A stretch of DNA of 17,424 nucleotides from CAHJXF01 sp964657795 (lineage in GTDB: Bacteria; Pseudomonadota; Gammaproteobacteria; Burkholderiales; Burkholderiaceae_D), in contig CAZZWS010000073.1 of assembly GCA_964657795.1 (NCBI GenBank), positions 1-17,424 on the forward strand. The letters are read 5' to 3'. The position numbers were made by a program, and so were the translations under genes. Below are positions 1 to 7,562 of the stretch, piece by piece. Below the pieces are notes generated by a model. The model ran no database searches. It was not told the origin of the DNA and worked only from the letters and a program-made list of their open reading frames with translations. The first letter of the stretch is position 1. Each line of letters opens with the position of its first letter.

Positions 1-36
1 GCCATCGTCCCTTCTGCTGCCATCGTCCCTTCAGCC
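1..36. repeat. Short tandem direct repeat, 18-nt period
   Basis: Two copies of a 14-nt identical core (GCCATCGTCCCTTC) lie at 1–14 and 19–32, giving an 18-nt period in a pyrimidine-rich tract upstream of bamA. In frame 1 it would encode a repeated six-residue unit (AIVPSA). That frame stays open from the window edge to a TGA at 130–132. The peptide does not look like the end of RseP, the usual upstream neighbour. I therefore treat the tract as probable intergenic DNA, although the tail of an upstream gene cannot be excluded. Confidence 0.5.
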
Positions 37-212
37 CCCGCTTCCCGTTCCTCGCCCCAGCCTGCGGTCCTCTTGACGTCGCAGCGTTCCCCTTCCCGGC
101 ACTCCTGCGTTTCGATCCGACGCCCTTGTTGATGACGAAATCCCGCTTGTCGCGTCTGGCTTCGCCGTTCGCCGCACCCCACATAAATGTCCCCGGGGCG
201 ATCGCCTCGACG

Positions 213-2633
213 ATGCGCAGAGCCGTGTCGCCACCGTTGTCGCTGCGGCCCCTGGCCCTCTGTGTCGCGCTCAGTGGGCTGGTGGCGTCCCAGGGTGCTG
301 CCGCGTTCGAGCCGTTCACGATCAGCGACATCCGCGTCGAAGGCATCCAGCGGACCGACGCGGGCACCGTGTTCAGCTATCTGCCCGTCAAGGTCGGCGA
401 GACGTTCAGCGACGAGAAGGCCACGGCCGCGTTGAAAGCGCTGTATGCGACCGGCTTCTTCAAGGACGTCCGCATCGACGTCGACAAGGGCGTGCTGGTC
501 GTGGTGGTCGAGGAACGCCCGGCGATCTCGAGCGTCGATTTCACCGGCATCAAGGAATTCGACAAGGACACGCTGAAGAAGGCGTTGCGCGACATCGGCG
601 TCTATGAGACCGCCATCTTCGATCGCTCCGCGCTCGACCGCGCCGAGCAGGAGCTGAAGCGTCAGTACCTCACGCGCGGCAAGTACGGCGCGCAGGTCAC
701 GACGACGGTCACGCCGCTCGAGCGCAACCGCGTCAGCGTGACGTTCAACGTCGATGAAGGCGATGTCGCGACGATCAAGCAGATCCACATCGTCGGCAAC
801 CGGAACTACAAGGAAAAGGAACTGCTCGACGAGATCGCCCTGACCACGCCGGGACTGATCACCTTCATCACCAAGACCGACCAGTATTCGAAGGCGAAGC
901 TCAACACCGACCTCGAGGCGCTACGCAATTTCTATCTCAACCGCGGCTATCTCGAGTTCAACGTCGAGTCGACGCAGGTGTCGATCACGCCCGACAAGAA
1001 GGACATCTTCATCACGATCAGCATCGCTGAGGGTGAGAAGTACTCGGTCGCCGACGTGAAGATCGCCGGGGAGTCGCTCGTCACCGAGGAAGAGCTGCGC
1101 AAGCTGATCACGTTCAAGCCCGGCGATGTGTATTCCGGCGAGAAGCTGACCTTCTCGACGAAGGCCATCCAGGACCGGCTCGGTGCTCTCGGCTATGCGT
1201 TCGCCAATGCCAACGCGCAGCCGGAACTCGATCGCACCAACCACACGGTCGCCTTCACGATCTTCGTCGATCCGGGCCGTCGCGTTTACGTGCGTCGCAT
1301 CAACGTCAACGGCAACACGAAGACGCGCGACGAAGTGGTCCGCCGCGAACTGCGGCAGGCGGAAGGCGGGTGGTACGACGTCGACGCGATCAAGCTGTCC
1401 AAGGAACGTCTCGAACGGCTGTCGTACTTCAAGGAAGTCAACGTCGAGACACCCCAGGTGTCGGGCACCAACGACCAGGTCGACGCCAACATCGCGGTCA
1501 TCGAGAAGCCGACCGGCACGTTCAACATCGGCGCGGGCTATTCGGCCCTCGACAAGGTCATCCTGACGACCTCGATCCAGCAGGCCAACCTGTTCGGCAG
1601 CGGCCAGAACGTGGGGCTGTCGGTCGACACCAGCAAGCTGACCCGCACGGTCGCCCTGTCGGGGACGAATCCGTACTTCACGGACAACGGCGTGTCGCGG
1701 ACCATCGACCTGTTCTACCGGACGACCACGCCGTCGGACACCAACCTCGGCGACTTCTCGTTGCGAACGGCCGGTACGGGCGTCACGTTCGGCGTGCCAT
1801 TCACCGAATACGACACGGTGTTCTTCGGCGGGCGCTACGAGCACAATGGCCTCACCACCGACTCGACCAGCCCGCAGGCGTACATCGACTACGTCACGGA
1901 GTTCGGCAACGGCACATCGGCGTCGACCAACGCCTACATCGGCACCATCGGCTGGCAGCGGGACAGCCGCAACAGCGGCATCACGCCGACCCGTGGCCGC
2001 TTTCAGCGCGCCAACCTCGAGGTCGCGACCCCGGCCGGTCAGTTGCATTACTACCGCGCCAGCTATCAACAGACCTATTACTTCCCGATCACACCCGACT
2101 ATACGTTGTCGTTCAACGGCGAAGTCGATTACGCCCGCGGCTACGACGGCAAGAGCTTGCCGGTCTTCAAGAACTTCTATGCCGGCGGCATCGGCTCCAT
2201 CCGTGGATTCGAGACGAGTTCGGTCGGACCCCGCGACATCAACGGGGACGCGATCGGTGGCGCCAAGCGTTTCAACGGCAACATCGAATTGCTGTTCCCT
2301 TTGCCCGGCACCGGCAAGGACCGCGCGTTCCGCGGGTTCCTGTTCGCAGATACCGGGGGCGTGTACGGCGAGGGCGTCAAGATAACGGCCGCGCCGCGGT
2401 CGGTGACCAAGTACTCGAACGTGAGCACGACCGACGCCACGACAGGTCTCACGACGACGACCTCGACGCCGTACTCGGTGCTGGTCGGCTCGGGCGTCAA
2501 GTATTCGGTCGGGGTCGGCATCAACTGGCTGTCGCCGCTCGGTGCCTTGCGGTTGAGCTACGGCATCCCGTTGCACACGACGCCCGACGATAAATTGCAG
2601 CGAATCCAGTTCAACATCGGCAACGGTTTCTGA
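213..2633 (+). CDS. bamA: Outer membrane protein assembly factor BamA (Omp85)
   Basis: BamA is the central subunit of the BAM complex, which folds and inserts beta-barrel proteins into the outer membrane. From ATG 213 the product is 806 aa, close to the usual ~800. It has a signal peptide of about 31 residues (basic start, hydrophobic LALCVALSGLVAS, cleavage near AAA|FEPF). Five POTRA domains follow (about residues 34–435), each with the pattern of Gly-rich turns typical of the family, then a C-terminal 16-strand barrel. The conserved loop-6 Arg-Gly-Phe is at R664–F666 (preceded by GSI), and the protein ends in a terminal Phe, as a beta-signal should. The frame is open further upstream, with candidate starts at ATG 132 and TTG 126/129. 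ATG 132 overlaps a TGA in frame 1, but 213 gives the more normal signal peptide. No candidate has a strong Shine–Dalgarno. A Thr/Ser-rich stretch near residues 729–760 lengthens the last large extracellular loop. Identity is certain; the start is not. Confidence 0.96.
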   Translation: MRRAVSPPLSLRPLALCVALSGLVASQGAAAFEPFTISDIRVEGIQRTDAGTVFSYLPVKVGETFSDEKATAALKALYATGFFKDVRIDVDKGVLVVVVEERPAISSVDFTGIKEFDKDTLKKALRDIGVYETAIFDRSALDRAEQELKRQYLTRGKYGAQVTTTVTPLERNRVSVTFNVDEGDVATIKQIHIVGNRNYKEKELLDEIALTTPGLITFITKTDQYSKAKLNTDLEALRNFYLNRGYLEFNVESTQVSITPDKKDIFITISIAEGEKYSVADVKIAGESLVTEEELRKLITFKPGDVYSGEKLTFSTKAIQDRLGALGYAFANANAQPELDRTNHTVAFTIFVDPGRRVYVRRINVNGNTKTRDEVVRRELRQAEGGWYDVDAIKLSKERLERLSYFKEVNVETPQVSGTNDQVDANIAVIEKPTGTFNIGAGYSALDKVILTTSIQQANLFGSGQNVGLSVDTSKLTRTVALSGTNPYFTDNGVSRTIDLFYRTTTPSDTNLGDFSLRTAGTGVTFGVPFTEYDTVFFGGRYEHNGLTTDSTSPQAYIDYVTEFGNGTSASTNAYIGTIGWQRDSRNSGITPTRGRFQRANLEVATPAGQLHYYRASYQQTYYFPITPDYTLSFNGEVDYARGYDGKSLPVFKNFYAGGIGSIRGFETSSVGPRDINGDAIGGAKRFNGNIELLFPLPGTGKDRAFRGFLFADTGGVYGEGVKITAAPRSVTKYSNVSTTDATTGLTTTTSTPYSVLVGSGVKYSVGVGINWLSPLGALRLSYGIPLHTTPDDKLQRIQFNIGNGF

Positions 2634-2712
2634 TCTTCGTGGTCCGAAAGGCGGGTCGGTCGCCGCGCCAGCGGCCCCGTCGCATCATTCATCTTCGTAT
2701 GAGGTTTTAGTT

Positions 2713-3258
2713 ATGCAAAAGCGCTATTTTCCGCAGTGGGTTCCGGCGTTCGCCGCAGTGATCTTGTTGGCGGTGGCGTCGCCCGCCTGGTCACAGGATG
2801 TGCCTTCCAAGATCGGTTTCGTCAGCATCGATCGGATCCTGCGCGATTCGAGTCCCGCGAAGGCGGCGCAGACCAAGCTCGAAGCCGAGTTTTCCAAGCG
2901 TCAAAAGGATCTGCAGGACGTCCAGGCGCGCCTGAAGGCGTCGGCCGAGAAGTTCGACAAGGACTCTCCCGTGCTGTCGGAGAGCGACCGGACGCGGCGT
3001 CAGCGTGAACTGGCGGATCTGGACAAGGACTTCCAGCGTCGGCAACGCGAATTCAACGAAGACATCAACCAGCGAAAGAACGAAGAGCTGGCCGCGGTCG
3101 TCGATCGCGCGAACCGGGTGATCAAGCAGATCGCCGAAGGCGACAAGTACGACATCGTCTTCCAGGACGCCGTGTTCGTGAACCCGCGCATCGACATCAC
3201 CGAGAAGGTGTTGAAGGCGCTCAACGCGGCTCCAGCGCCCGCACCGACGACGAAGTAA
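2713..3258 (+). CDS. skp: Periplasmic chaperone OmpH/Skp
   Basis: Skp-family chaperone that holds unfolded outer-membrane proteins in the periplasm and delivers them to BAM. The 181-aa product begins with a signal peptide (basic MQKR, hydrophobic AFAAVILLAVA, cleavage near AWS|Q or just after). A short beta strand (IGFVSIDRIL) follows, then a long charged helical region (about residues 45–135) rich in Lys, Glu, Arg and Gln that would form the tentacle coiled coil. It ends with a conserved beta/helix closure (YDIVFQDAVFVNPRIDIT) and a Pro/Ala-rich tail. Mature length fits the family. GAGG at 2701–2704 lies 8 nt before ATG 2713, a good ribosome binding site. The gene starts 79 nt after bamA and precedes lpxD, the classic order. 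The 79-nt gap has no clear terminator, so co-transcription with bamA is likely. Confidence 0.95.
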   Translation: MQKRYFPQWVPAFAAVILLAVASPAWSQDVPSKIGFVSIDRILRDSSPAKAAQTKLEAEFSKRQKDLQDVQARLKASAEKFDKDSPVLSESDRTRRQRELADLDKDFQRRQREFNEDINQRKNEELAAVVDRANRVIKQIAEGDKYDIVFQDAVFVNPRIDITEKVLKALNAAPAPAPTTK

Positions 3259-3301
3259 GTCCTCCCGCGACAGCCATCCGCACCCGATCCCGAAGCAGAC
3301 G

Positions 3302-4405
3302 ATGCCGACTGTTGCGCGGCCCGGGGTCACGATCGCATCGCTGGTCGAGCAGTTCGGGGGCGTCTGCGGCGGGGATCTCGAACGTCGCGTCGACAGCTTC
3401 GGTTCGCTGACAACCGCAGGTCCCACGCAACTCGCGTTCGTCGCTGCCCCGCGCTACGGCAGGGACGTCCCGGCCTCACGAGCCTCGGCGATCCTGGTCA
3501 GCGCCGCGACCGCAGGCCAACTGCCCGACGAGTCGTCGCGACTGTGGGTGTGTCGCGACCCGTACCTGCAGTTCGCGCGGATCGCGCAGTTCCTCGAGAC
3601 GTCGTCTTCCGGCGTTGCGGAAGGCGGCATCCACGGCACGGCGGTCGTCGCCGACGATGCGCAGATCGATCCGTCCGCGGTCGTCGGCGCGGGCGCTGTC
3701 GTCGGTCACGGCTCGACGATCGCCGCCGGCGCCCGGGTCGGTGCGGGCTCCCTGATCGGCGACCACGTCCACATCGGCGCCGGCTCGCTGGTGCACGCCG
3801 GCGTGATCATCTATGCCGGTTGCCGGCTCGGTCGACGTTGCATCGTGCACGGCGGCGCGGTGATCGGCGCCGACGGCTTCGGCTTCGCGAAGGACGGCGC
3901 GCACTGGATCAAGATCCCGCAGGTCGGCGGCGTCGTCATCGGCGACGACGTGGAGGTCGGGGCCAACACGACGATCGACCGCGGCGCCCTCGACGACACC
4001 CTGATCGGCAACGGCGTGAAGCTCGACAACCAGATCCAGATCGCGCACAACGTGGAGATCGGCGACGACACGATCATCGCGGCGTGCGTCGGCGTGGCTG
4101 GCAGCGCGATCATCGGCAAGCGCTGCATGATCGGAGGCGCTGCGCGCATCATGGGTCACGTCACCATCGTCGACGACACGGTCATCTCCACGCAAACGTT
4201 CGTCAGTCGATCCATTACCAGGCCGGCGCAATACACGGGCTACTATCCGATGGCGGAGCACGCCGCGTTTGAGAAGAGCGCGGCCGTGTTGCGGCGCCTC
4301 GATGGCCTGCGTGACCGTGTGCGCCGTCTCGAGGTGCGGCTTCAGGCCGCTTCGTCTCCCGCGTCCGCCTCCAGCGATCCTTCCGACCCAGAAAGTCTTG
4401 CATGA
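3302..4405 (+). CDS. lpxD: UDP-3-O-(3-hydroxyacyl)glucosamine N-acyltransferase LpxD
   Basis: LpxD transfers a 3-hydroxyacyl chain from acyl-ACP to the 2-amino group of UDP-3-O-acyl-glucosamine, the third step of lipid A synthesis, in the cytosol. The 367-aa protein has the N-terminal uridine-binding domain (about residues 5–105). A long left-handed beta-helix of hexapeptide repeats follows (about 110–320), then a C-terminal helix (FEKSAAVLRRLDGLRDRVRR) that helps bind ACP. The likely catalytic base is H249 in QIAHNVEIG, matching the E. coli H239 motif. The tail after the helix is Ser/Ala/Pro-rich and looks disordered, making the protein slightly longer than the usual ~340. Only a weak ribosome binding site precedes ATG 3302, 43 nt after skp. 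Its TGA overlaps the fabZ start in an ATGA quartet, which suggests translational coupling. Confidence 0.96.
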   Translation: MPTVARPGVTIASLVEQFGGVCGGDLERRVDSFGSLTTAGPTQLAFVAAPRYGRDVPASRASAILVSAATAGQLPDESSRLWVCRDPYLQFARIAQFLETSSSGVAEGGIHGTAVVADDAQIDPSAVVGAGAVVGHGSTIAAGARVGAGSLIGDHVHIGAGSLVHAGVIIYAGCRLGRRCIVHGGAVIGADGFGFAKDGAHWIKIPQVGGVVIGDDVEVGANTTIDRGALDDTLIGNGVKLDNQIQIAHNVEIGDDTIIAACVGVAGSAIIGKRCMIGGAARIMGHVTIVDDTVISTQTFVSRSITRPAQYTGYYPMAEHAAFEKSAAVLRRLDGLRDRVRRLEVRLQAASSPASASSDPSDPESLA

Positions 4406-4860
4406 CGAACCTCGACATCCACAAGATCCTCGAATACCTGCCCCATCGCTACCCGATGCTGCTGGTCGATCGGGTGATCGAGTGCGAACCCGGCAAGACC
4501 ATTCGCTGCCTGAAGAACGTCACGATCAACGAGCCGTTCTTTCCGGGCCATTACCCGCACAGCCCGGTGATGCCCGGTGTGCTGGTGATCGAGTCGATGG
4601 CGCAGACCGCGGCCATCCTCACGTTCATCACGATGAACGCCAAGCCCGATCCGTCGTCGGTCTACTACTTCGTGGGCATCGACGGGGCGCGCTTCAAGAA
4701 GCCCGTGATGCCGGGCGACCAGATGATCATCGACGTCGAACTGACGCGTTCGATGCGCGGCATGTGGAAGTACGCGGCGAAGGCCACGGTCGACGGCGCG
4801 CTGTGCGCGCAGGCCGAGCTGATGACCAGCTACCGGGTCAACGCGGTCGACAAATCCTGA
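4402..4860 (+). CDS. fabZ: 3-hydroxyacyl-ACP dehydratase FabZ
   Basis: FabZ removes water from (3R)-hydroxyacyl-ACP in type II fatty acid elongation. It competes with LpxA and LpxD for the same hydroxyacyl-ACP pool, which explains its place inside the lpx cluster. The 152-aa length is normal. The single hotdog fold shows the PHRYPMLLVDR segment at residues 14–24, catalytic H50 in FFPGHYPHSPVMPG and catalytic E64 in VIESMAQ. The C-terminal half includes the conserved FKKPVMPGDQ segment. The ATG shares the ATGA overlap with lpxD, and an AGAAAG just upstream can serve as ribosome binding site. lpxA follows 16 nt downstream. Confidence 0.97.
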   Translation: MTNLDIHKILEYLPHRYPMLLVDRVIECEPGKTIRCLKNVTINEPFFPGHYPHSPVMPGVLVIESMAQTAAILTFITMNAKPDPSSVYYFVGIDGARFKKPVMPGDQMIIDVELTRSMRGMWKYAAKATVDGALCAQAELMTSYRVNAVDKS

Positions 4861-4876
4861 TCGGCAAGTCAGTACG

Positions 4877-5671
4877 ATGCCCGAGGTCCGCATCCATCCG
4901 ACGGCGGTGATCGACCGTCGCGCCGAACTCGCCGAAGACGTCGAGGTCGGCCCGTACACCGTCATCGGCCCGCACGTGAAGATCGGTGCAGCGACCCGCA
5001 TCGCGTCCCACGTCGTCATCGAAGGGCACACGACGATCGGCGCGCGCAACCGCATCGCGCAGTTCAACTCGGTCGGTGGCGAGCCGCAGGACAAGAAATA
5101 TCGCGGCGAACCGACCGAACTGATCATCGGCGACGACAACCTGCTGCGCGAATACGGCACGTTCAACACCGGGACGGTGCAGGGCGGCGGCGCCACGCGG
5201 ATCGGCAACGACAACTGGATCATGGCGTACGCGCACGTGGCCCACGACTGCGTCGTCGGCGACCACACCATCTTCGCGAACAAGGCGCAGCTCGCGGGCC
5301 ACGTCGAGATCGGCGACTGGGTGGTGCTCGGCGGCGACACCAACATCTATCAGTTCGTCCGCATCGGCGCACACGCGATGATCGGCGCCTGCGCGCTGGT
5401 CGTGCACGACGTGCCGCCGTTCACGATGGTCGGCGGCGAGCCCCCGGGCCCGCACGGCATCAACGTCGAAGGTCTGAAGCGGCGCAGCTTCGATCCGGCG
5501 GTCGTCACGGCCCTGCGGCAGGCGCACCGCACGCTCTATCGTTCAGGGCTCACGCTCGTCGAGGCCCGCGAGGCGATCGACGTCCTGATCGTCGAATCTC
5601 CCGCTGCGCTCGAGCCGCTGCGACTGCTCAACGATTTCCTCGGCTCGGCCACGCGCGGCATCATCCGTTGA
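4877..5671 (+). CDS. lpxA: UDP-N-acetylglucosamine O-acyltransferase LpxA
   Basis: LpxA performs the first step of lipid A synthesis, moving a 3-hydroxyacyl chain from ACP to the 3-OH of UDP-GlcNAc. The 264-aa protein is the standard length. It has a hexapeptide beta-helix (about residues 1–190) and a C-terminal helical domain (NVEGLKRRSF onward). The catalytic pair is H120/H123 in AHVAHD, equivalent to E. coli H122/H125. By-eye alignment shows changes around the acyl pocket. E. coli H160 (HQF) is Y158 here. The 'ruler' residue G173 is A171 (MIGAC). The position of E. coli H191 is P189. These could shift acyl-chain preference but do not remove the catalytic base. The gene lies 16 nt after fabZ and 10 nt before lpxB, with a weak ribosome binding site. 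Confidence 0.95.
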   Translation: MPEVRIHPTAVIDRRAELAEDVEVGPYTVIGPHVKIGAATRIASHVVIEGHTTIGARNRIAQFNSVGGEPQDKKYRGEPTELIIGDDNLLREYGTFNTGTVQGGGATRIGNDNWIMAYAHVAHDCVVGDHTIFANKAQLAGHVEIGDWVVLGGDTNIYQFVRIGAHAMIGACALVVHDVPPFTMVGGEPPGPHGINVEGLKRRSFDPAVVTALRQAHRTLYRSGLTLVEAREAIDVLIVESPAALEPLRLLNDFLGSATRGIIR

Positions 5672-5681
5672 CGGGCGCACG

Positions 5682-6827
5682 ATGACGGCGCCGATCGCGA
5701 TGGTCGCCGGCGAGCCGTCGGGCGACCTGCTGGCGTCGCTGCTGCTGGCCGCGCTGAAGCAGCGCATCCCCGATCTGGCGGCATACGGCATCGGCGGTCC
5801 GCACATGCAGGCCGAAGGCTTCCGCGCCGACTGGTCCAGCGACAAGCTCGCGGTGCGCGGCTACATCGAGGTGCTGCGTCACTTCGTCGAGATCGCCGGC
5901 ATCCGTCGCGCGTTGAAGCGACGCCTGCTCGACGAGCCGCCGGCGGCCTTCGTCGGCATCGACGCGCCCGACTTCAACTTCGGCCTCGAGATGGCCCTGC
6001 GCGAGGCGTGGCGAGGGCAGGGCCGGCCGGTCGTGCACTTCATCGGTCCGTCGATCTGGGCCTGGCGCGCGGGGCGGATCCGGAAGATCGCGAAGGCCGT
6101 CGATCACATGCTGGTGCTGCTGCCGTTCGAGGCCGCGATCTATCACGAAGCCGGCATCGCGGCGACCTACGTCGGCCATCCGCTGGCGGACATCATCCCG
6201 ATCGAGATCGATCGCGCCGCTGCGCGTGCCCGGCTCGGTATCGCGGACGGCGTGCGGGTCGTCGCCATCCTGCCGGGCAGTCGCGTGTCCGAGATCGACT
6301 ACAACGCCGCCACCTTCCTCGACGCGGCGGCGCTCGTCGCCGCGCGTCATCCGGACGTGCGCTTCCTCGTCCCGATGGCCGGTCGCGCGTCGCGCGCACG
6401 CTTCGACGTCATCGCGAGCAGTCACGACCTGCCGCTGACCGTCGTGGACGGCGGCTCGCACGACATCCTCGCCGCGTGCGACGCCGTGCTCGTCGCGAGC
6501 GGCACGGCGACGCTCGAGGCCGCGTTGTTCAAGCGGCCGATGGTCGTCGCGTACAAGGTCGCGCGAAGCACGGCGGTGCTGATGCGCCGCCTCGGCACCA
6601 TCCCGTACGTGGGGCTGCCCAACATCCTCGCGCGCGAGTTCGTCGTGCCGGAGTTGCTGCAGGAGGACGCCACGCCACAGGCCATCGCGAGCGCGCTCGA
6701 ACAACAGCTTCTGGACCCGCATAATCGCGAGCGGCTCGAAGAACGGTTCACCGCGATGCACCGCTTGCTGCGCCAGGACACCGGTGCGCGCGCGGCCGAG
6801 GTGATCGCGAGCCTCGTACGTCGTTAA
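5682..6827 (+). CDS. lpxB: Lipid-A-disaccharide synthase LpxB
   Basis: LpxB is a GT19 glycosyltransferase that joins UDP-diacylglucosamine and lipid X to form the beta-1,6 disaccharide of lipid A, at the inner face of the cytoplasmic membrane. The 381-aa length is typical. Family motifs appear in order: AGEPSGD (residues 9–15), FVGIDAPDFN, PSIWAWR, LLPFE, VGHPLAD, ILPGSRVSEI, SGTATLEAALF and PNILAREFVVPELLQ. The segment before WAWR reads HFIGPS rather than the more usual YxSPS, a minor variation. ATG 5682 lies 10 nt after the lpxA stop and there is no better in-frame start. The next gene, rnhB, begins 27 nt downstream, so the operon probably continues. Confidence 0.96.
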   Translation: MTAPIAMVAGEPSGDLLASLLLAALKQRIPDLAAYGIGGPHMQAEGFRADWSSDKLAVRGYIEVLRHFVEIAGIRRALKRRLLDEPPAAFVGIDAPDFNFGLEMALREAWRGQGRPVVHFIGPSIWAWRAGRIRKIAKAVDHMLVLLPFEAAIYHEAGIAATYVGHPLADIIPIEIDRAAARARLGIADGVRVVAILPGSRVSEIDYNAATFLDAAALVAARHPDVRFLVPMAGRASRARFDVIASSHDLPLTVVDGGSHDILAACDAVLVASGTATLEAALFKRPMVVAYKVARSTAVLMRRLGTIPYVGLPNILAREFVVPELLQEDATPQAIASALEQQLLDPHNRERLEERFTAMHRLLRQDTGARAAEVIASLVRR

Positions 6828-6854
6828 GAGTCTTTACGTCATAGCCCCACCCGC

Positions 6855-7562
6855 ATGCCTGCAGCCAAACGTCACCGCACCCTTTCGCTCAGTTTCTACT
6901 CGTCGGCCACGCGCGTCTGCGGCGTCGACGAGGCGGGGCGTGGACCGCTCGCGGGACCGGTCTACGCAGCCGCCGTGATCCTCGACCCCGACCGTCCGAT
7001 CCGCGGACTGCGCGACTCGAAGCAGCTCGGCCCCGACGTCCGCGAGCGACTCGCCGACCGGATCCGCGAACGGGCGCTGTCGTGGTCGGTCGCGTTCGCA
7101 TCGGTCGACGAGATCGACACCATCAACATCCTTCAGGCGAGTCTGCTGGCGATGCGTCGCGCGGTCGAAGGACTGCATCTCGTGCCCGAGCACGCGCTGG
7201 TCGACGGCAACCAGCTGCCGCGCCTCGCGGTCCCGTGCGACGCGATCGTCAAGGGCGACACGAAGGTCGCCGCGATCTCGGCGGCGTCGATCCTCGCGAA
7301 GACCGCGCGCGACGCGCTGATGCGCGCGCTGCACGACGAGCATCCGCAATACGGTTTCGATCAGCACGTCGGCTACGCCACGCCGCAGCATCTCGCGTCG
7401 CTGGCGCTGCATGGCGCGTCGGTGATCCATCGACGCAGCTTCGCGCCGGTCCGCGCGGCCATCGAGGCGCGTCTCGGGCACGCCGAGGGGCGGTCGTCGG
7501 CGTTCGCGATCGACGAGCATTCGGCATGGAGCGAAGAGGTCATCTCCGAAAGCGTGCCTTGA
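6855..7562 (+). CDS. rnhB: Ribonuclease HII RnhB
   Basis: RNase HII cleaves the RNA strand of RNA–DNA hybrids and starts removal of single ribonucleotides misincorporated in DNA. The 235-aa protein carries the type 2 RNase H active site: D25 and E26 in GVDEAGRGPLAGPV, D117 in LVDGNQLP and D153 in SILAKTARD. Other conserved segments are the DSKQL motif (residues 54–58) and YGFDQHVGYATPQH. After residue ~205 there is a polar extension of about 30 residues beyond the usual end at RRSFAPV, of no recognised function. The ATG has little Shine–Dalgarno character. The TGA at 7560–7562 overlaps the probable TTG start of the next gene. rnhB after lpxB is a common proteobacterial arrangement. Confidence 0.95.
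   Translation: MPAAKRHRTLSLSFYSSATRVCGVDEAGRGPLAGPVYAAAVILDPDRPIRGLRDSKQLGPDVRERLADRIRERALSWSVAFASVDEIDTINILQASLLAMRRAVEGLHLVPEHALVDGNQLPRLAVPCDAIVKGDTKVAAISAASILAKTARDALMRALHDEHPQYGFDQHVGYATPQHLASLALHGASVIHRRSFAPVRAAIEARLGHAEGRSSAFAIDEHSAWSEEVISESVP

Noticed and set aside
1..132. 3' end of rseP or another upstream gene in frame 1
   Set aside because: The frame is open but the peptide is Ser/Pro/Arg-rich and does not resemble the RseP C terminus; not supportable without upstream sequence.
921..2576. A 551-codon open frame antisense to bamA
   Set aside because: Shadow of a GC-rich gene: Arg/Asp/Val-rich, no motifs, and it lies completely inside a certain BamA.
2662..2675. GCCGC-gcca-GCGGC hairpin between bamA and skp, considered as a terminator
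   Set aside because: Only 5 bp, with no following T-tract, in GC-rich DNA where such stems are common by chance.
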